The notes under the pieces were generated by a model. It was not told where the DNA came from. It did no database searches and worked only from the letters and a program-made list of their open reading frames with translations. From contig NZ_JAKGAQ010000001.1 of NCBI RefSeq assembly GCF_021532615.1, forward strand, positions 1,178,001 through 1,242,000: 64,000 bases of DNA, read 5' to 3'. Both the position numbers and the translations under genes were made by a program. Shown here one piece after another: positions 26,982 through 36,117 of this stretch (within the stretch, counting starts at the first letter, position 1; the number at the start of each line of letters is the position of its first letter). The DNA is from Octadecabacter dasysiphoniae. Its GTDB lineage: Bacteria > Pseudomonadota > Alphaproteobacteria > Rhodobacterales > Rhodobacteraceae.

Positions 26982-27886
26982 CTGTCGCGCTGATTGCGGG
27001 GACAGGCGGATTGCCCCCCCACATTGCCGGCAGCCTGATGGCGCAAGGACGTGTGCCCGTGATCTGCGAAATGCGCGGCTTTCCAAGTGATGTGAAAGGT
27101 GAGTTCACCCGCATCCCGTTTCGCATCGAAACCCTTGGGACGTTCTTGCAAGCCCTGACGTCTTTGGGCGTCACCGAGGTCTGTATGGTCGGGGCTGTGC
27201 AGCGCCCCGACGTGGACCCCAGCGCGATTGATGCCCTCACAGCGCCACTTGTCCCGCGGCTGATGGCAGCGATGGCCAAGGGGGACGATGGTACCTTGCG
27301 CGAAATCATTGCGATCTTTGAAGAACACGGGTTCACTGTGATCGGTGCGCATCAGATTGCACCGGATTTGATGCCCGTGGCCGGGGTGCAAACCAATGTG
27401 GCCCCACCGGATCTGATGCAAGATTTGGCCGTTGCGCAAATGGCGCTGACCAGTATGGGGCAGGCTGATATGGGGCAGGCCATGTTGGTGCGCGATTGTG
27501 CCGTGATTGCCCGTGAAGACGCACGCGGCACGGCAGCGATGCTACAAGACTTCAGCGATCCGTTGCGCGATACGTCGCATTCATCCGGTGGCGCAGATAT
27601 TTTCGGCCTTGTCGAAGATGTGGTTGGCGGCGTCGCCGATTGGCTGTCGGGCGCGGATGATGATGGCCGCGCACCGGGGGCGGGTGCGTTTTTGTACAAG
27701 GCCCCCAAACCGGATCAAAGCCTGCTGGCGGACATGCCCATGATTGGCCCTGACACCGCAATGCAAGCCGCCGAGGCAGGACTATCTGGCATCGTTATAC
27801 CAGAAGGGCGCGTTATGGTTCTGGACCTGCCACAGGTCGTCACCATTCTGAACGCGCAGTCCATGTTTCTGTGGGTGACGCCATGA
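26978..27886 (+). CDS. lpxI: UDP-2,3-diacylglucosamine pyrophosphatase LpxI, with an insertion
   Basis: LpxI (DUF1009) hydrolyses UDP-2,3-diacyl-GlcN to lipid X; alphaproteobacteria use it in place of LpxH. The 302-residue chain has LIAGTGGLPPHIA at the N-terminus and FLYKAPKPDQ with MIGPDTAMQAAEAGLSGIVI in the C-terminal domain. Between residues about 190 and 236 is a segment longer than I expect for the family (usually about 270-280 residues in all), rich in Asp/Gly with an amphipathic stretch DIFGLVEDVVGGVADWLSG. The start overlaps lpxA by 4 bases and the end overlaps lpxB by 4, so the three genes are translationally linked. Confidence 0.9.
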   Translation: MTVALIAGTGGLPPHIAGSLMAQGRVPVICEMRGFPSDVKGEFTRIPFRIETLGTFLQALTSLGVTEVCMVGAVQRPDVDPSAIDALTAPLVPRLMAAMAKGDDGTLREIIAIFEEHGFTVIGAHQIAPDLMPVAGVQTNVAPPDLMQDLAVAQMALTSMGQADMGQAMLVRDCAVIAREDARGTAAMLQDFSDPLRDTSHSSGGADIFGLVEDVVGGVADWLSGADDDGRAPGAGAFLYKAPKPDQSLLADMPMIGPDTAMQAAEAGLSGIVIPEGRVMVLDLPQVVTILNAQSMFLWVTP

Positions 27887-29037
27887 AGGTGTTTGTCATC
27901 GCGGGTGAACCGTCGGGTGATAAGCTGGGCGGTGCATTGATGGCCGGTTTGCGCACCGAAGTCCCTGATGTGACGTTCGAAGGCATCGGCGGCCCTTTGA
28001 TGCAAGGCCAAGGCGTGCAGAGCTTGTTTGCGATGGAAGAACTGTCCCTCATGGGGATTGCCGAGATTTTGCCGAAATACCGCCATCTCAAACGTCGTAT
28101 CCGTGAAACCGCTGAGGCCGTGATTGCCGCCAAGCCGGATGTTTTGATCACCATTGATAGCCCTGATTTCTGCCTGCGCGTGGCGCGGCTGGTCAAAGCG
28201 GCGTCTGATATTCGCACCGTTCACTATGTCGCGCCAACGGTATGGGCGTGGCGGGCAGGGCGCGCGCAAAAGATGGCGCGCCATATTGATCACGTGCTTG
28301 CGCTGTTCCCGTTTGAACCGCCCTACATGCAGGCCGCGGGGATGGAATGTGATTTTGTCGGCCATCCGGTTGCCGGAGAACCCGCCGTTACCGAAGATGA
28401 AGTCGCAGCGCTGATCAACAAATACGGTCTGGCTGCGGGCGCGGACCAGATTGTAATCCTTCCCGGATCGCGCCGTTCGGAAATAGAACGATTGGGCGAC
28501 ACATTTGTGTCAGCCATCCAAGCGGCCAAAATCCCGAACAAACACGTGATCCTTCCCACGTTGCCCCATCTGCGCGACCGCGTCGCAGAGGTGTTTGCGC
28601 CTGTGTTGAAGGATGGCGGTGGCGTCATCGTGGATGGTACGGGCTTGTCGCCCGAAGGCGCTGCACGCGAACGCCTTGTGGCTATGGCCGCAGGTGATGT
28701 TGCTTTGGCGGCGTCTGGCACTGTATCGCTTGAACTGGCCGCTGCGCGCACGCCAATGGTGATCGCCTATGATATGAACTGGATCAGCCGCGTGATCATC
28801 AGCCGGATGCTGCTGACCGACACGGTGACTTTGGTCAATCTGGTTAGCGAAACCCGCGTGGTGCCTGAATTTATCGGCAAGGAGTGTCAGCCCGGACCGA
28901 TCGCCAATGCGCTTGAGGGTGTGTTCGCGGACCCAGCGGCGCAATACACCGCACTTGAGGCTACGATGCAGCGCCTTGGCCGTGGTGGTGACGCCCCCGG
29001 ATTGCGCGCCGCGCGTGCGGTGCTTGCGCGTCTGTGA
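27883..29037 (+). CDS. lpxB: lipid A disaccharide synthase
   Basis: The 384-residue GT19 glycosyltransferase joins lipid X and UDP-diacyl-GlcN. Motifs: VFVIAGEPSGDKLGGALMAG at the N-terminus, ITIDSPDFCLRVARL, HYVAPTVWAWRAGRA, GHPV, and ILPGSRRSEIERL in the C-terminal domain. I chose ATG 27883, which overlaps the lpxI stop (ATGA); a GTG 12 bases earlier is less likely. It ends the envelope cluster. Confidence 0.96.
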   Translation: MKVFVIAGEPSGDKLGGALMAGLRTEVPDVTFEGIGGPLMQGQGVQSLFAMEELSLMGIAEILPKYRHLKRRIRETAEAVIAAKPDVLITIDSPDFCLRVARLVKAASDIRTVHYVAPTVWAWRAGRAQKMARHIDHVLALFPFEPPYMQAAGMECDFVGHPVAGEPAVTEDEVAALINKYGLAAGADQIVILPGSRRSEIERLGDTFVSAIQAAKIPNKHVILPTLPHLRDRVAEVFAPVLKDGGGVIVDGTGLSPEGAARERLVAMAAGDVALAASGTVSLELAAARTPMVIAYDMNWISRVIISRMLLTDTVTLVNLVSETRVVPEFIGKECQPGPIANALEGVFADPAAQYTALEATMQRLGRGGDAPGLRAARAVLARL

Positions 29038-29074
29038 TCCTGACCCCAAGCTGTCCCAAACGCAGGAGACACAA

Positions 29075-29839
29075 ATGCCAGCCCCTATCAATGCCCTCAA
29101 ATCCGCCCTCGAAAAAGGGGATGTGCAATCCGGTGTTTGGCTAACGATGGCCAATGGTGCGGTTGCCGAAATTGCCGGAAAGGCGGGCTTTGATTGGTGT
29201 CTGATTGATGCTGAACACGGGCCAAATACCCTCACCTCGATTGCGGCACAATTGCAGGCCCTGGCCGGAACACCCGCCCATGCCGCCGTACGCGTCCCTA
29301 TGGGGGAAGGCTGGATGCTGAAACAGGTTCTTGATCTGGGCGTGCAGACGATTGTTGTGCCAATGGTCAACACCCCAGAACAGGCCGCACAGGTTGCCGC
29401 TGCCGTGCGCTACCCCGGTGCAGGATCACGCGGCATGGGGGCGGTTCTGGCACGTGCGTCCGGCTACGGTGAAATCGTCGATTACGTCAGTTCCGCCAAT
29501 GATCAGATTTTCCTGTTCGTTCAAATCGAAAGCGCTGAGGCCGTGGCCAATGTCGATGCCATCGCGGCCACCCCGGGTGTTGATGGCGTCTTTGTCGGTC
29601 CCGCCGATCTGAGCGCGGATATGGGATTTGTCGGGCAATACGACGCGCCCGAGGTTTTGGCCGCAATTGATCATGTCTATGCCCGCGCCAAAGTGGCCGG
29701 AAAGGCCATCGGCACAATCGTTTTTGATGAAAGCGATTTTCAAAGCCAGATTGATCGCGGCGTCACGTTTCTGGGGGTGGGCGGGGACAGTTTTGTTCTG
29801 CACACAGGGCTCAAGGCACTGGCTGCCAAAGCCCCTTAA
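29075..29839 (+). CDS. HpcH/HpaI-family aldolase
   Basis: The 254-residue class II aldolase resembles 4-hydroxy-2-oxoheptanedioate (HpaI) and 2-keto-3-deoxysugar aldolases, which cleave 2-oxo acids to pyruvate plus an aldehyde in the cytoplasm. Motifs: FDWCLIDAEHGPN, VPMVNTPEQAAQ, the metal-ligand Glu in FVQIESAEAV and VFVGPADLSADMG. I chose ATG 29075, with GGAG upstream. The natural substrate is not clear from sequence and the neighbours do not suggest an aromatic degradation pathway. Its last 4 bases overlap the 3' end of the opposing phosphatase gene. Confidence 0.88.
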   Translation: MPAPINALKSALEKGDVQSGVWLTMANGAVAEIAGKAGFDWCLIDAEHGPNTLTSIAAQLQALAGTPAHAAVRVPMGEGWMLKQVLDLGVQTIVVPMVNTPEQAAQVAAAVRYPGAGSRGMGAVLARASGYGEIVDYVSSANDQIFLFVQIESAEAVANVDAIAATPGVDGVFVGPADLSADMGFVGQYDAPEVLAAIDHVYARAKVAGKAIGTIVFDESDFQSQIDRGVTFLGVGGDSFVLHTGLKALAAKAP

Positions 29840-30948
29840 TAGGGCGCGTCTTCCAGAACGCCGTCTGCTGACATTTGCTGGTACAGCAATCCTTCGCGCA
29901 AACCGCGATCCGCGACCGATAAACGATCCGTCGGCCACAGGCGCATCAGCGTTTGCAGGATCGCAGCACCCGACATGATCAATGCTTGTCGATCCTTGCC
30001 GATGCGCGGGTCTGCTTTGCGGCCAGCCTCGCCCAGTTTCAGATATCCATGGATCACCGCATCAATCTGATCGGACGTCATGCGCAGCCCGTCGACTTTG
30101 GTGCGATCATAGCGCCGCAACCCCAGATGGCTGGCGGCAACTGTCGTGACGGTGCCGGATGTCCCTACAATCTGGAAATTCTCGCGCGACTGTTCTGCGG
30201 CTGAGGGGGCGAAGGCTTCTAGGTTTTCTTCAAAGAACCACGACATCAGGGCAAAGCGCGCCGAATCGTCTTCGACATCCGCGAACTGGTCACGCAGGGT
30301 TGCCACGCCCAAAGGTACGGAAATCCAATCAACGACTTTGGCGGCGGCAAAGGGGCCGGGGTCTTGGCGAAATCCGGAATGCAGCCGCATGATCGCGCGT
30401 GGGCGTTCGCGGGCAGGGACGTTGGTCAGGTCAATCCAGACAAGCTCGGTTGATCCGCCCCCAATATCCACCACCAAAAGCTGTTCGGTCTTGGTGCTGA
30501 CCAGCGGCGCGCAGGAAATCACGGCCAAACGCGCTTCTTCTTCGGGTTGGATAATTTCCAGCGTCAGGCCGGTTTCACGTTTCACTTGGCGGATAAAATG
30601 ATCCGAATTTCGCGCACGGCGGCAGGCCTCTGTGGCGACAAGGCGCATGTTGGTGACTTTGTGGCGCTGCAATTTCTGACGGCACACGCGCATGGCATTG
30701 ATCGTGCGCGCCATTGAGGCGCGGGACAATTTGCCAGTCTGTTCCAACCCGTGCCCGAGCTGGACGGATTTGGAAAAGCTGTCGACCACATGAAACTGGC
30801 TGCCCTTGGGTTGGGCAATCAGCATACGGCAACTGTTCGTGCCCAAATCCAGCGCAGCATAAAGCTGTGCGGGGTCGGGCGGTTTTGGCACGGTGTGCTC
30901 AACCGGTATTGGGAACGCGCCCGCACCATCGGGACGCTTGGGCGTCAT
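29836..30948 (-). CDS. Ppx/GppA-family phosphatase
   Basis: The 370-residue actin-fold phosphatase belongs to the exopolyphosphatase/guanosine-pentaphosphatase family. AALDLGTNSCRMLIAQP is the N-terminal phosphate-binding motif and VVDIGGGSTELVWIDL the second; VGTSGTVTTVAA follows in the second half. Members degrade polyphosphate or convert pppGpp to ppGpp. I chose ATG 30948, which has GGAGGG 7-8 bases upstream; ATG 30963 lacks a good site. It is the short single-domain form, as is usual in alphaproteobacteria. Confidence 0.9.
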   Translation of the reverse strand: MTPKRPDGAGAFPIPVEHTVPKPPDPAQLYAALDLGTNSCRMLIAQPKGSQFHVVDSFSKSVQLGHGLEQTGKLSRASMARTINAMRVCRQKLQRHKVTNMRLVATEACRRARNSDHFIRQVKRETGLTLEIIQPEEEARLAVISCAPLVSTKTEQLLVVDIGGGSTELVWIDLTNVPARERPRAIMRLHSGFRQDPGPFAAAKVVDWISVPLGVATLRDQFADVEDDSARFALMSWFFEENLEAFAPSAAEQSRENFQIVGTSGTVTTVAASHLGLRRYDRTKVDGLRMTSDQIDAVIHGYLKLGEAGRKADPRIGKDRQALIMSGAAILQTLMRLWPTDRLSVADRGLREGLLYQQMSADGVLEDAPY

Positions 30949-31151
30949 TTTAACGCCCTCCATTTCGAGTTACCCTAAAGGTAAGCGCGAGGTGGGGTTC
31001 GCGCAAGGCTTGTGATGCCTCTCATGGTGATGATGAAGATTATGGGAACCAACAGGGGTCGCCAAAAGCGGCGCGAATGTCGAAAATAGGCGTCGTAGAT
31101 AAACGCACCGCAGATAGGTGTTGTGCAACGCTAGGGAGGCGCAAGATTCGC

Positions 31152-31448
31152 ATGGCAGACGTCACGATCGTATATTGGCGGGACATCCCCGCGCAGGTCA
31201 TCGTCGGTAAGGGCCGTCGGGGCACTAAAATTCAACTGACCGAACGGTTTGAACAGGCGATTGACCGCGCTGCGATGAAATCGGGCGCTGCGGGCACGGA
31301 TGATTATCTGGCGGATTGGCGCAAAGCCGCCGCCTATTCCGTTGATGGCGCCGATGCAGATGTCGCAGCAGCCGAAGCTGCGCGTTTGGAAGCCGAATAC
31401 GACAAAGACCGCCTAATGGTTCTTATCAACAATGATGGCCGCGCTTGA
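31152..31448 (+). CDS. 'virulence factor' domain protein, first gene of a C1 trio
   Basis: The 98-residue protein opens with MADVTIVYWRDIPAQVIVGK, matching the small 'virulence factor' family (PF13769) that I recall being encoded beside MetF-like genes in Rhodobacteraceae. It is mostly charged and has no membrane segment or signal. GGGAGG lies upstream of ATG 31152. Its TGA lies close before the reductase start, so the two are co-transcribed. The family name reflects an old annotation and says little; a role in folate or one-carbon chemistry is inferred only from neighbours. Confidence 0.75.
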   Translation: MADVTIVYWRDIPAQVIVGKGRRGTKIQLTERFEQAIDRAAMKSGAAGTDDYLADWRKAAAYSVDGADADVAAAEAARLEAEYDKDRLMVLINNDGRA

Positions 31449-31468
31449 GCGCGTTGGGAGACAAGCTG

Positions 31469-32404
31469 ATGGCACTTTTGAATTTTCGCAAAAAGGTAGA
31501 AGAGCCGAGCGGCGTGAACCCCGAGCTTGAGGCGTTTCTGGATGGCTATTCCATCGAGATCATGCCGCGCACCGCCGAAAAGGTCGAAGATTTCACCGCG
31601 TTGCTGCCCAAAGGCACGCGCGTTTACATCGCCCACATCGAAGGTACGCCGATTGAAGATATGGTTGCCACGGCAAAACGTCTGGCCGCTGATGGCTACC
31701 CTGTCATGCCGCATTTTCCGGCGCGCATCATCAACGACGCTGCAACGCTGGAAAACTGGATCGCGATGTATCAGGGCGAAGCAGGCGTTGATCAGGCGTT
31801 GTTGCTTGCGGGTGGTGTGACGAATCCGCATGGCGATTTTGAAAGCTCGATGCAGCTTTTGGAAAACGGCGCATTTGATCGCGCAGGGTTCAAACGTCTG
31901 CACGTTGCGGGCCACCCAGAGGGCAACAAAGACATCGACCCCAAAGGTGGTACTGCCAATGTGGATGACGCGTTGCGCTGGAAGCAGAAATTTTCTGAAA
32001 CCACAGATGCCGACATGGCGCTGGCCACGCAATTCGCGTTTGAATCCGGCCCGATCATCGAATGGGCGGACAGCCTAAAAGCCGCTGGCATCACGATCCC
32101 GATCCACATCGGGATCGCGGGCCCCGCAAAGTTGCAAACGATGATCAAATTCGCGATTGCCTGCGGTGTTGGTCCGTCGCTCAAGGTGCTGCAAAAGCGC
32201 GCCAAGGATGTGACCAAACTGTTGCTCCCGTTTGAGCCGACACACGTGCTGACAGAGCTTGCCGCCCACAAAGCCGCGAACCCCGACAGCAACATCGAAC
32301 GTGTCCATTTCTTCCCCCTTGGCGGTATCAAAACCAACGCCAATTGGGCCATCCAACATGGCGGTTCTTCGACCGTTCCTGCAAATCCAGCTGAAGGCGT
32401 CTGA
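31469..32404 (+). CDS. methylenetetrahydrofolate reductase-family protein
   Basis: The 311-residue TIM-barrel protein of the MetF family interconverts 5,10-methylene- and 5-methyl-tetrahydrofolate with FAD. YSIEIMPRTAEKVEDF at the N-terminus, VYIAHIEGTPIEDM, ALLLAGGVTNPHGDF and PIHIGIAGPAKLQTM fit the family. I chose ATG 31469 with GGGAG 8 bases upstream; a TTG at 31445 would overlap the previous gene. The next gene starts one base after its stop. The set is distinct from biosynthetic metF and looks devoted to moving methyl groups on and off tetrahydrofolate. Confidence 0.85.
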   Translation: MALLNFRKKVEEPSGVNPELEAFLDGYSIEIMPRTAEKVEDFTALLPKGTRVYIAHIEGTPIEDMVATAKRLAADGYPVMPHFPARIINDAATLENWIAMYQGEAGVDQALLLAGGVTNPHGDFESSMQLLENGAFDRAGFKRLHVAGHPEGNKDIDPKGGTANVDDALRWKQKFSETTDADMALATQFAFESGPIIEWADSLKAAGITIPIHIGIAGPAKLQTMIKFAIACGVGPSLKVLQKRAKDVTKLLLPFEPTHVLTELAAHKAANPDSNIERVHFFPLGGIKTNANWAIQHGGSSTVPANPAEGV

Positions 32405-32405
32405 T

Positions 32406-33485
32406 ATGACCCGCACCGTAATTGAATCCAAAACCAAGACCGCCATCATCGGCTTTGACCAGCCGTTCTGCGTGATTGGTGAACGTATCAACCCCACAGG
32501 CCGCAAAATCCTGAACGAGGAACTAGAGGCAGGCGATTTTTCACGGGTTGAGGCAGACGCGATTGCGCAAACAATGGCGGGTGCCACGGTTCTGGACATC
32601 AACTCGGGTGCTGTGTTTTCCAATAAGATGGCCGAAGATCCGCGCTATGCGGACAACAACTTTGTTGAACCTGCCTTAATGGAAGAACTCGTGAAGCGGG
32701 TTCAAGCGATTGTCGACACGCCGCTGTGCATCGATTCATCCGTCCCCGGCGCGCTGGAAAATGGTCTTGCCGCCGCTGAGGGGCGCCCGTTGCTCAACTC
32801 TGTGACAGGCGAAGAAGACCGCATGGAATTGGTCCTGCCGCTGGTCAAGAAATACAATGTGCCTGTTGTCGCGATTTCCAACGATGACACGGGTATCTCT
32901 GAGGACCCTGATGTGCGCTTTGCCGTTGCCAAAAAGATCGTGGAACGGGCCGCTGATTTCGGCATTCCGGCCCATGATATCGTGGTCGATCCGCTGGTCA
33001 TGCCAATCGGTGCGATGGGCACGGCGGGTTTGCAGGTGTTCACATTGGTGCGCCGTTTGCGCGAAGAACTCGGCGTGAACACGACCTGCGGCGCGTCCAA
33101 CATTTCGTTTGGTTTGCCCAACCGGCACGGCATCAACAATGCATTTCTGCCCATGGCGATGGCCGCTGGCATGACCTCCGCGATCATGAACCCTGTGGCG
33201 CTGCCCGTTGGCCCTCTCAAAATCGCTGAGAAAAAGGCCCAGATCGAAGCGGCGGGTATCATCCTGCCCGAAGGCATTGATGACGAAACCTTCGTGACGC
33301 TGTTTGGCATGGGGTCCACGAAACCCCGCGCGGGTAAGGAAATGGAAGCCATCCGCGCTGCCAACTTCCTGACCAATAACGACGATGGTGGTGCGGCTTG
33401 GATCACCATGAACCGCGAAGCCCCCAAAGCCGGCCAAGAAGGCCGCGGTCGGGCAGGGCGCACAGGCGGACGCCGCCGCGCTTAG
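32406..33485 (+). CDS. pterin-binding methyltetrahydrofolate methyltransferase
   Basis: The 359-residue protein carries the pterin-binding (DHPS-like) TIM barrel used by methyltetrahydrofolate:corrinoid methyltransferases: FCVIGERINPTGRK at the N-terminus, ATVLDINSGAVF, PLCIDSSVPGALENGL, DIVVDPLVMPIGAMG and NISFGLPNRHGINNAF. The C-terminus is basic and Gly/Arg-rich (RGRAGRTGGRRRA), an unusual tail for the fold. No corrinoid-binding domain is fused, so a partner protein elsewhere would be needed. Start ATG 32406 follows the reductase stop by one base. Confidence 0.87.
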   Translation: MTRTVIESKTKTAIIGFDQPFCVIGERINPTGRKILNEELEAGDFSRVEADAIAQTMAGATVLDINSGAVFSNKMAEDPRYADNNFVEPALMEELVKRVQAIVDTPLCIDSSVPGALENGLAAAEGRPLLNSVTGEEDRMELVLPLVKKYNVPVVAISNDDTGISEDPDVRFAVAKKIVERAADFGIPAHDIVVDPLVMPIGAMGTAGLQVFTLVRRLREELGVNTTCGASNISFGLPNRHGINNAFLPMAMAAGMTSAIMNPVALPVGPLKIAEKKAQIEAAGIILPEGIDDETFVTLFGMGSTKPRAGKEMEAIRAANFLTNNDDGGAAWITMNREAPKAGQEGRGRAGRTGGRRRA

Positions 33486-33486
33486 C

Positions 33487-34239
33487 GTGACCATCATGAG
33501 ACGACTGGCAGGCCACGGTGCGCTGATTGTCATCCTGACGATGTTGACCCAATTAGGTGGCATCGCGTGGGGTCTGGCATTGCTGTTTCGCCGGCGGAGT
33601 CTTGCGTTTGTACTTTTTTACGCGGGCCTTTCGACGGGGGCGATGTACGTCGCACCCGTTATGGGGCGGGTGCCGCTGTCATGTTTGTCAGACCAAGCCT
33701 TGACCGTGCAATCCCCGATGTATTGCGTCTTGAACCGTCAGTATGTGACGCCCGAGCTGCGTGATGTTCTTGTGGATATGTCACAGCATATGGATGAAAC
33801 ATTCCCCGGAACGGTGACGCAGGTTCTGGATGCCAATTTTCCCTTTGTAACAGGGTTTCCGTTGCTGCCGCATCTGTCGCATCATGACGGGCGCAAAGTG
33901 GATCTGGCGTTCTATTACCGTAATGGAGATGGATATAGTCCACGTGCCACCCGTTCGCCCATTGGCTATTTCGCGTTTGAAGACGGGCCAACGCAATGCC
34001 CGCAACAATGGCCAACGTTAAGATGGAATTTGGGTTGGCTGCAGGGGCTTTGGCGAGACCTGCGTGTTGATGAACCCCTTATGGTCGCGGCGCTAAACTG
34101 GCTTGGCCGCGATGATCGCATTGGCAAAATTTTTATCGAACCCCATTTGCAAGCCAGCCTTGGAATTGCCCATCCCAAGGTTCGCTTTCAAGGATGCCGC
34201 GCGGCGCGCCATGACGATCATATTCACATCCAACTGTAA
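33487..34239 (+). CDS. MepA-like (peptidase M74/LAS) murein endopeptidase, membrane-anchored
   Basis: The 250-residue protein has one or two hydrophobic segments at the N-terminus (about 10-35 and 38-58), so it should be membrane-anchored with the rest in the periplasm. The LAS-type metallopeptidase ligands can be read directly: SHHDGRKVD (His132, Asp139, equivalent to MepA SHxxGxxVD) and the C-terminal DDHIHI (His245 and His247, the HxH pair), preceded by KIFIEPHLQASLG, which resembles the matching MepA segment. Such enzymes cut the D-Ala-mDAP cross-link. GTG 33487 or ATG 33496 may be the start. The 3' end converges with rsmJ, 6 bases away. Confidence 0.62.
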   Translation: MTIMRRLAGHGALIVILTMLTQLGGIAWGLALLFRRRSLAFVLFYAGLSTGAMYVAPVMGRVPLSCLSDQALTVQSPMYCVLNRQYVTPELRDVLVDMSQHMDETFPGTVTQVLDANFPFVTGFPLLPHLSHHDGRKVDLAFYYRNGDGYSPRATRSPIGYFAFEDGPTQCPQQWPTLRWNLGWLQGLWRDLRVDEPLMVAALNWLGRDDRIGKIFIEPHLQASLGIAHPKVRFQGCRAARHDDHIHIQL

Positions 34240-34245
34240 GAGCCT

Positions 34246-34845
34246 TTAGGGGATCATAAACACATCATAGCGCGTTGATTTGCCGATGATCTGGTGCGAG
34301 CACGTGCGCACGCCGTCCATTGGGTCGGCCTTAGCAGGCCATTTGAGGACGACGCGCTGTTTGGCGTGCTCCAGTGCCACCCGCAGCAGATCGGCGGCGT
34401 CGTCATCCGTGCCCACAATCTCGCGCACCTGGCGCAGTTCGCGTTTCACAAGGGCCTTGGTTTTGCGCGGTGGATGCATCGGGTCGATCAGGATGGCATC
34501 GCCTGACAGCGGCGGGATCAGGTCCTTGGCATCGCCATGCAGCAGCGTCATGCGGGAAATGATGTCGGCGTATTCTCCGCCTTCAGCTGCTGCGCGTGCC
34601 ATGCCGTCCGTCAAAAGCGCATACATTTGTGCGGATCGTTCAATCAGCGTGACGTCAGCCCCGAGCGATGCCAGCAAAAACGCATCGCGGCCCAAGCCCG
34701 CCGTTGCATCTACGATCAATGGCGTCTTGCCGTTCTTCAGCCCCATCGCACGGGCCAAATCCTGCCCACGACCGCCACCAAATTTAAGCCGATGCCCCAC
34801 GGCACCGCCAACAAAATCAACCGTTAGGGGTGTTTCAGTAGCCAC
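34246..34845 (-). CDS. rsmJ: 16S rRNA m2G1516 methyltransferase RsmJ
   Basis: The 199-residue SAM-dependent methyltransferase has [20 protein letters not shown] at the N-terminus, the SAM loop [18 protein letters not shown], the catalytic-region [17 protein letters not shown] and the C-terminal [13 protein letters not shown] chose GTG 34845, which overlaps the mnmA end by 11 bases and has a GGA upstream; an ATG at 34899 would overlap mnmA by 65 bases and add residues not typical of the family. It is translationally linked to mnmA, so two RNA-modification genes share a transcript. Confidence 0.88.
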   Translation of the reverse strand: MATETPLTVDFVGGAVGHRLKFGGGRGQDLARAMGLKNGKTPLIVDATAGLGRDAFLLASLGADVTLIERSAQMYALLTDGMARAAAEGGEYADIISRMTLLHGDAKDLIPPLSGDAILIDPMHPPRKTKALVKRELRQVREIVGTDDDAADLLRVALEHAKQRVVLKWPAKADPMDGVRTCSHQIIGKSTRYDVFMIP

Positions 34846-35974
34846 GCCAAATCCAGCCACCGCCAAAGATGCGGCTGCTGTCGTTGTCATAAAACACACA
34901 GGCCTGACCGGGGGCGACGCCTTCTTCGGGTGTCAGCAGTTCCACCTCGGCGGTGGTTGCAGACAACGGGCGCACAATCGCCTCAACCGGTGGCTTGGTG
35001 GATCGGATTTTAACGCCCATGTGGCGTTCGCCCACCGCGTCAAATGCGTCGTCACCCAGCCAATTGATTTCACGGATCGGAACCGTGCGCGTCGTGAGCA
35101 TGTCTTTGGGCCCAACGATGACGTGCTGTTTGTCGACGTCCAGTTTGACCACATAGAGCGGATCGGCAAGCCCACCGATGCCAAGCCCGCGCCGCTGCCC
35201 GATGGTGTAATGGATCACGCCGTTGTGCTGCGCCAGAACGTTGCCGTCCACATCAACAATATCGCCAGGTTCCGCAGCACCCGGGCGTAATTTTTCGATA
35301 ACGGCGGCGTAATTGCCGTTGGGCACAAAACAAATGTCCTGGCTGTCGGGTTTGTCCGCCAGCGCCAGCCCGTACTTGCGCGCAAGGGCACGTGTTTCAT
35401 CCTTCGACGCATGATGGCCCAGCGGGAAGCGCAGATAATCCAGCTGTTCAGGCGTGGTCGAGAACAGGAAATAGCTTTGATCCTTAGACGCATCTGCCGC
35501 TGAATGTAGCTGTGGTCCGCCATTTCCCATCATGCGCTGGATATAATGGCCCGTCGCCATACAGTCGGCATCAAGATCTTTTGCAGTCTCAAGCAGGTCT
35601 TTGAATTTCACACGTTCATTGCAGCGGATGCAGGGCACAGGCGTTGCCCCGGCAAGGTAACTGTCCGCAAATTCATCCATCACCGCTTCTTTGAACGTAT
35701 TTTCATAGTCCAAGACATAGTGAGCGAAATTCATTTCTTCCGCGACGCGGCGCGCATCATGGATGTCACGCCCGGCACAACACGCACCCTTTTTGGCCAA
35801 GGCCGCGCCGTGATCATAAAGCTGTAATGTCACCCCAACCACGTCATAGCCCTGTTCCGCCAGCATCGCCGCCACAACAGAACTGTCCACACCGCCCGAC
35901 ATCGCAACCACAACGCGGGTTTCCGAGGGCGGCTTTGCAAAGCCGAGAGAATTCAAAGCAGGGTCGAGGGGCAT
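34835..35974 (-). CDS. mnmA: tRNA-specific 2-thiouridylase MnmA
   Basis: The 379-residue enzyme thiolates U34 of tRNA(Lys/Glu/Gln). The PP-loop motif [16 protein letters not shown] is near residue 24, with the catalytic Cys pair in the regions [15 protein letters not shown] and [26 protein letters not shown] is the family's Cys-containing loop, and a beta-barrel domain lies at the C-terminus. Divergent from sciP, with 143 bases between the starts. Confidence 0.95.
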   Translation of the reverse strand: MPLDPALNSLGFAKPPSETRVVVAMSGGVDSSVVAAMLAEQGYDVVGVTLQLYDHGAALAKKGACCAGRDIHDARRVAEEMNFAHYVLDYENTFKEAVMDEFADSYLAGATPVPCIRCNERVKFKDLLETAKDLDADCMATGHYIQRMMGNGGPQLHSAADASKDQSYFLFSTTPEQLDYLRFPLGHHASKDETRALARKYGLALADKPDSQDICFVPNGNYAAVIEKLRPGAAEPGDIVDVDGNVLAQHNGVIHYTIGQRRGLGIGGLADPLYVVKLDVDKQHVIVGPKDMLTTRTVPIREINWLGDDAFDAVGERHMGVKIRSTKPPVEAIVRPLSATTAEVELLTPEEGVAPGQACVFYDNDSSRIFGGGWIWRGY

Positions 35975-36117
35975 AACATGTCCTATGAGGGGGCAGTCGT
36001 TAAGGATATCTGGTGCAATATAGGAAAAGTGTAATCACTCTCAAGGGGCGGCTTTACACTGTGTTAGTTGGTTGACGCCATGACTACCCCCATCTGATTC
36101 ACTAAGGGGTGTGAGAA

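Noticed and set aside
30949-31151. A SAM, SAH or cobalamin riboswitch upstream of the C1 trio
   Set aside because: The 203-base interval has no recognisable core motif of these riboswitches; the start of the first gene is supported only by a normal ribosome-binding site.
36028-36060. Inverted repeat AGTGTAA/TTACACT between mnmA and sciP
   Set aside because: The 7-bp arms are 19 bases apart. It could be an operator, but no known motif matches and one such repeat is expected by chance at this scale, so I did not call it.
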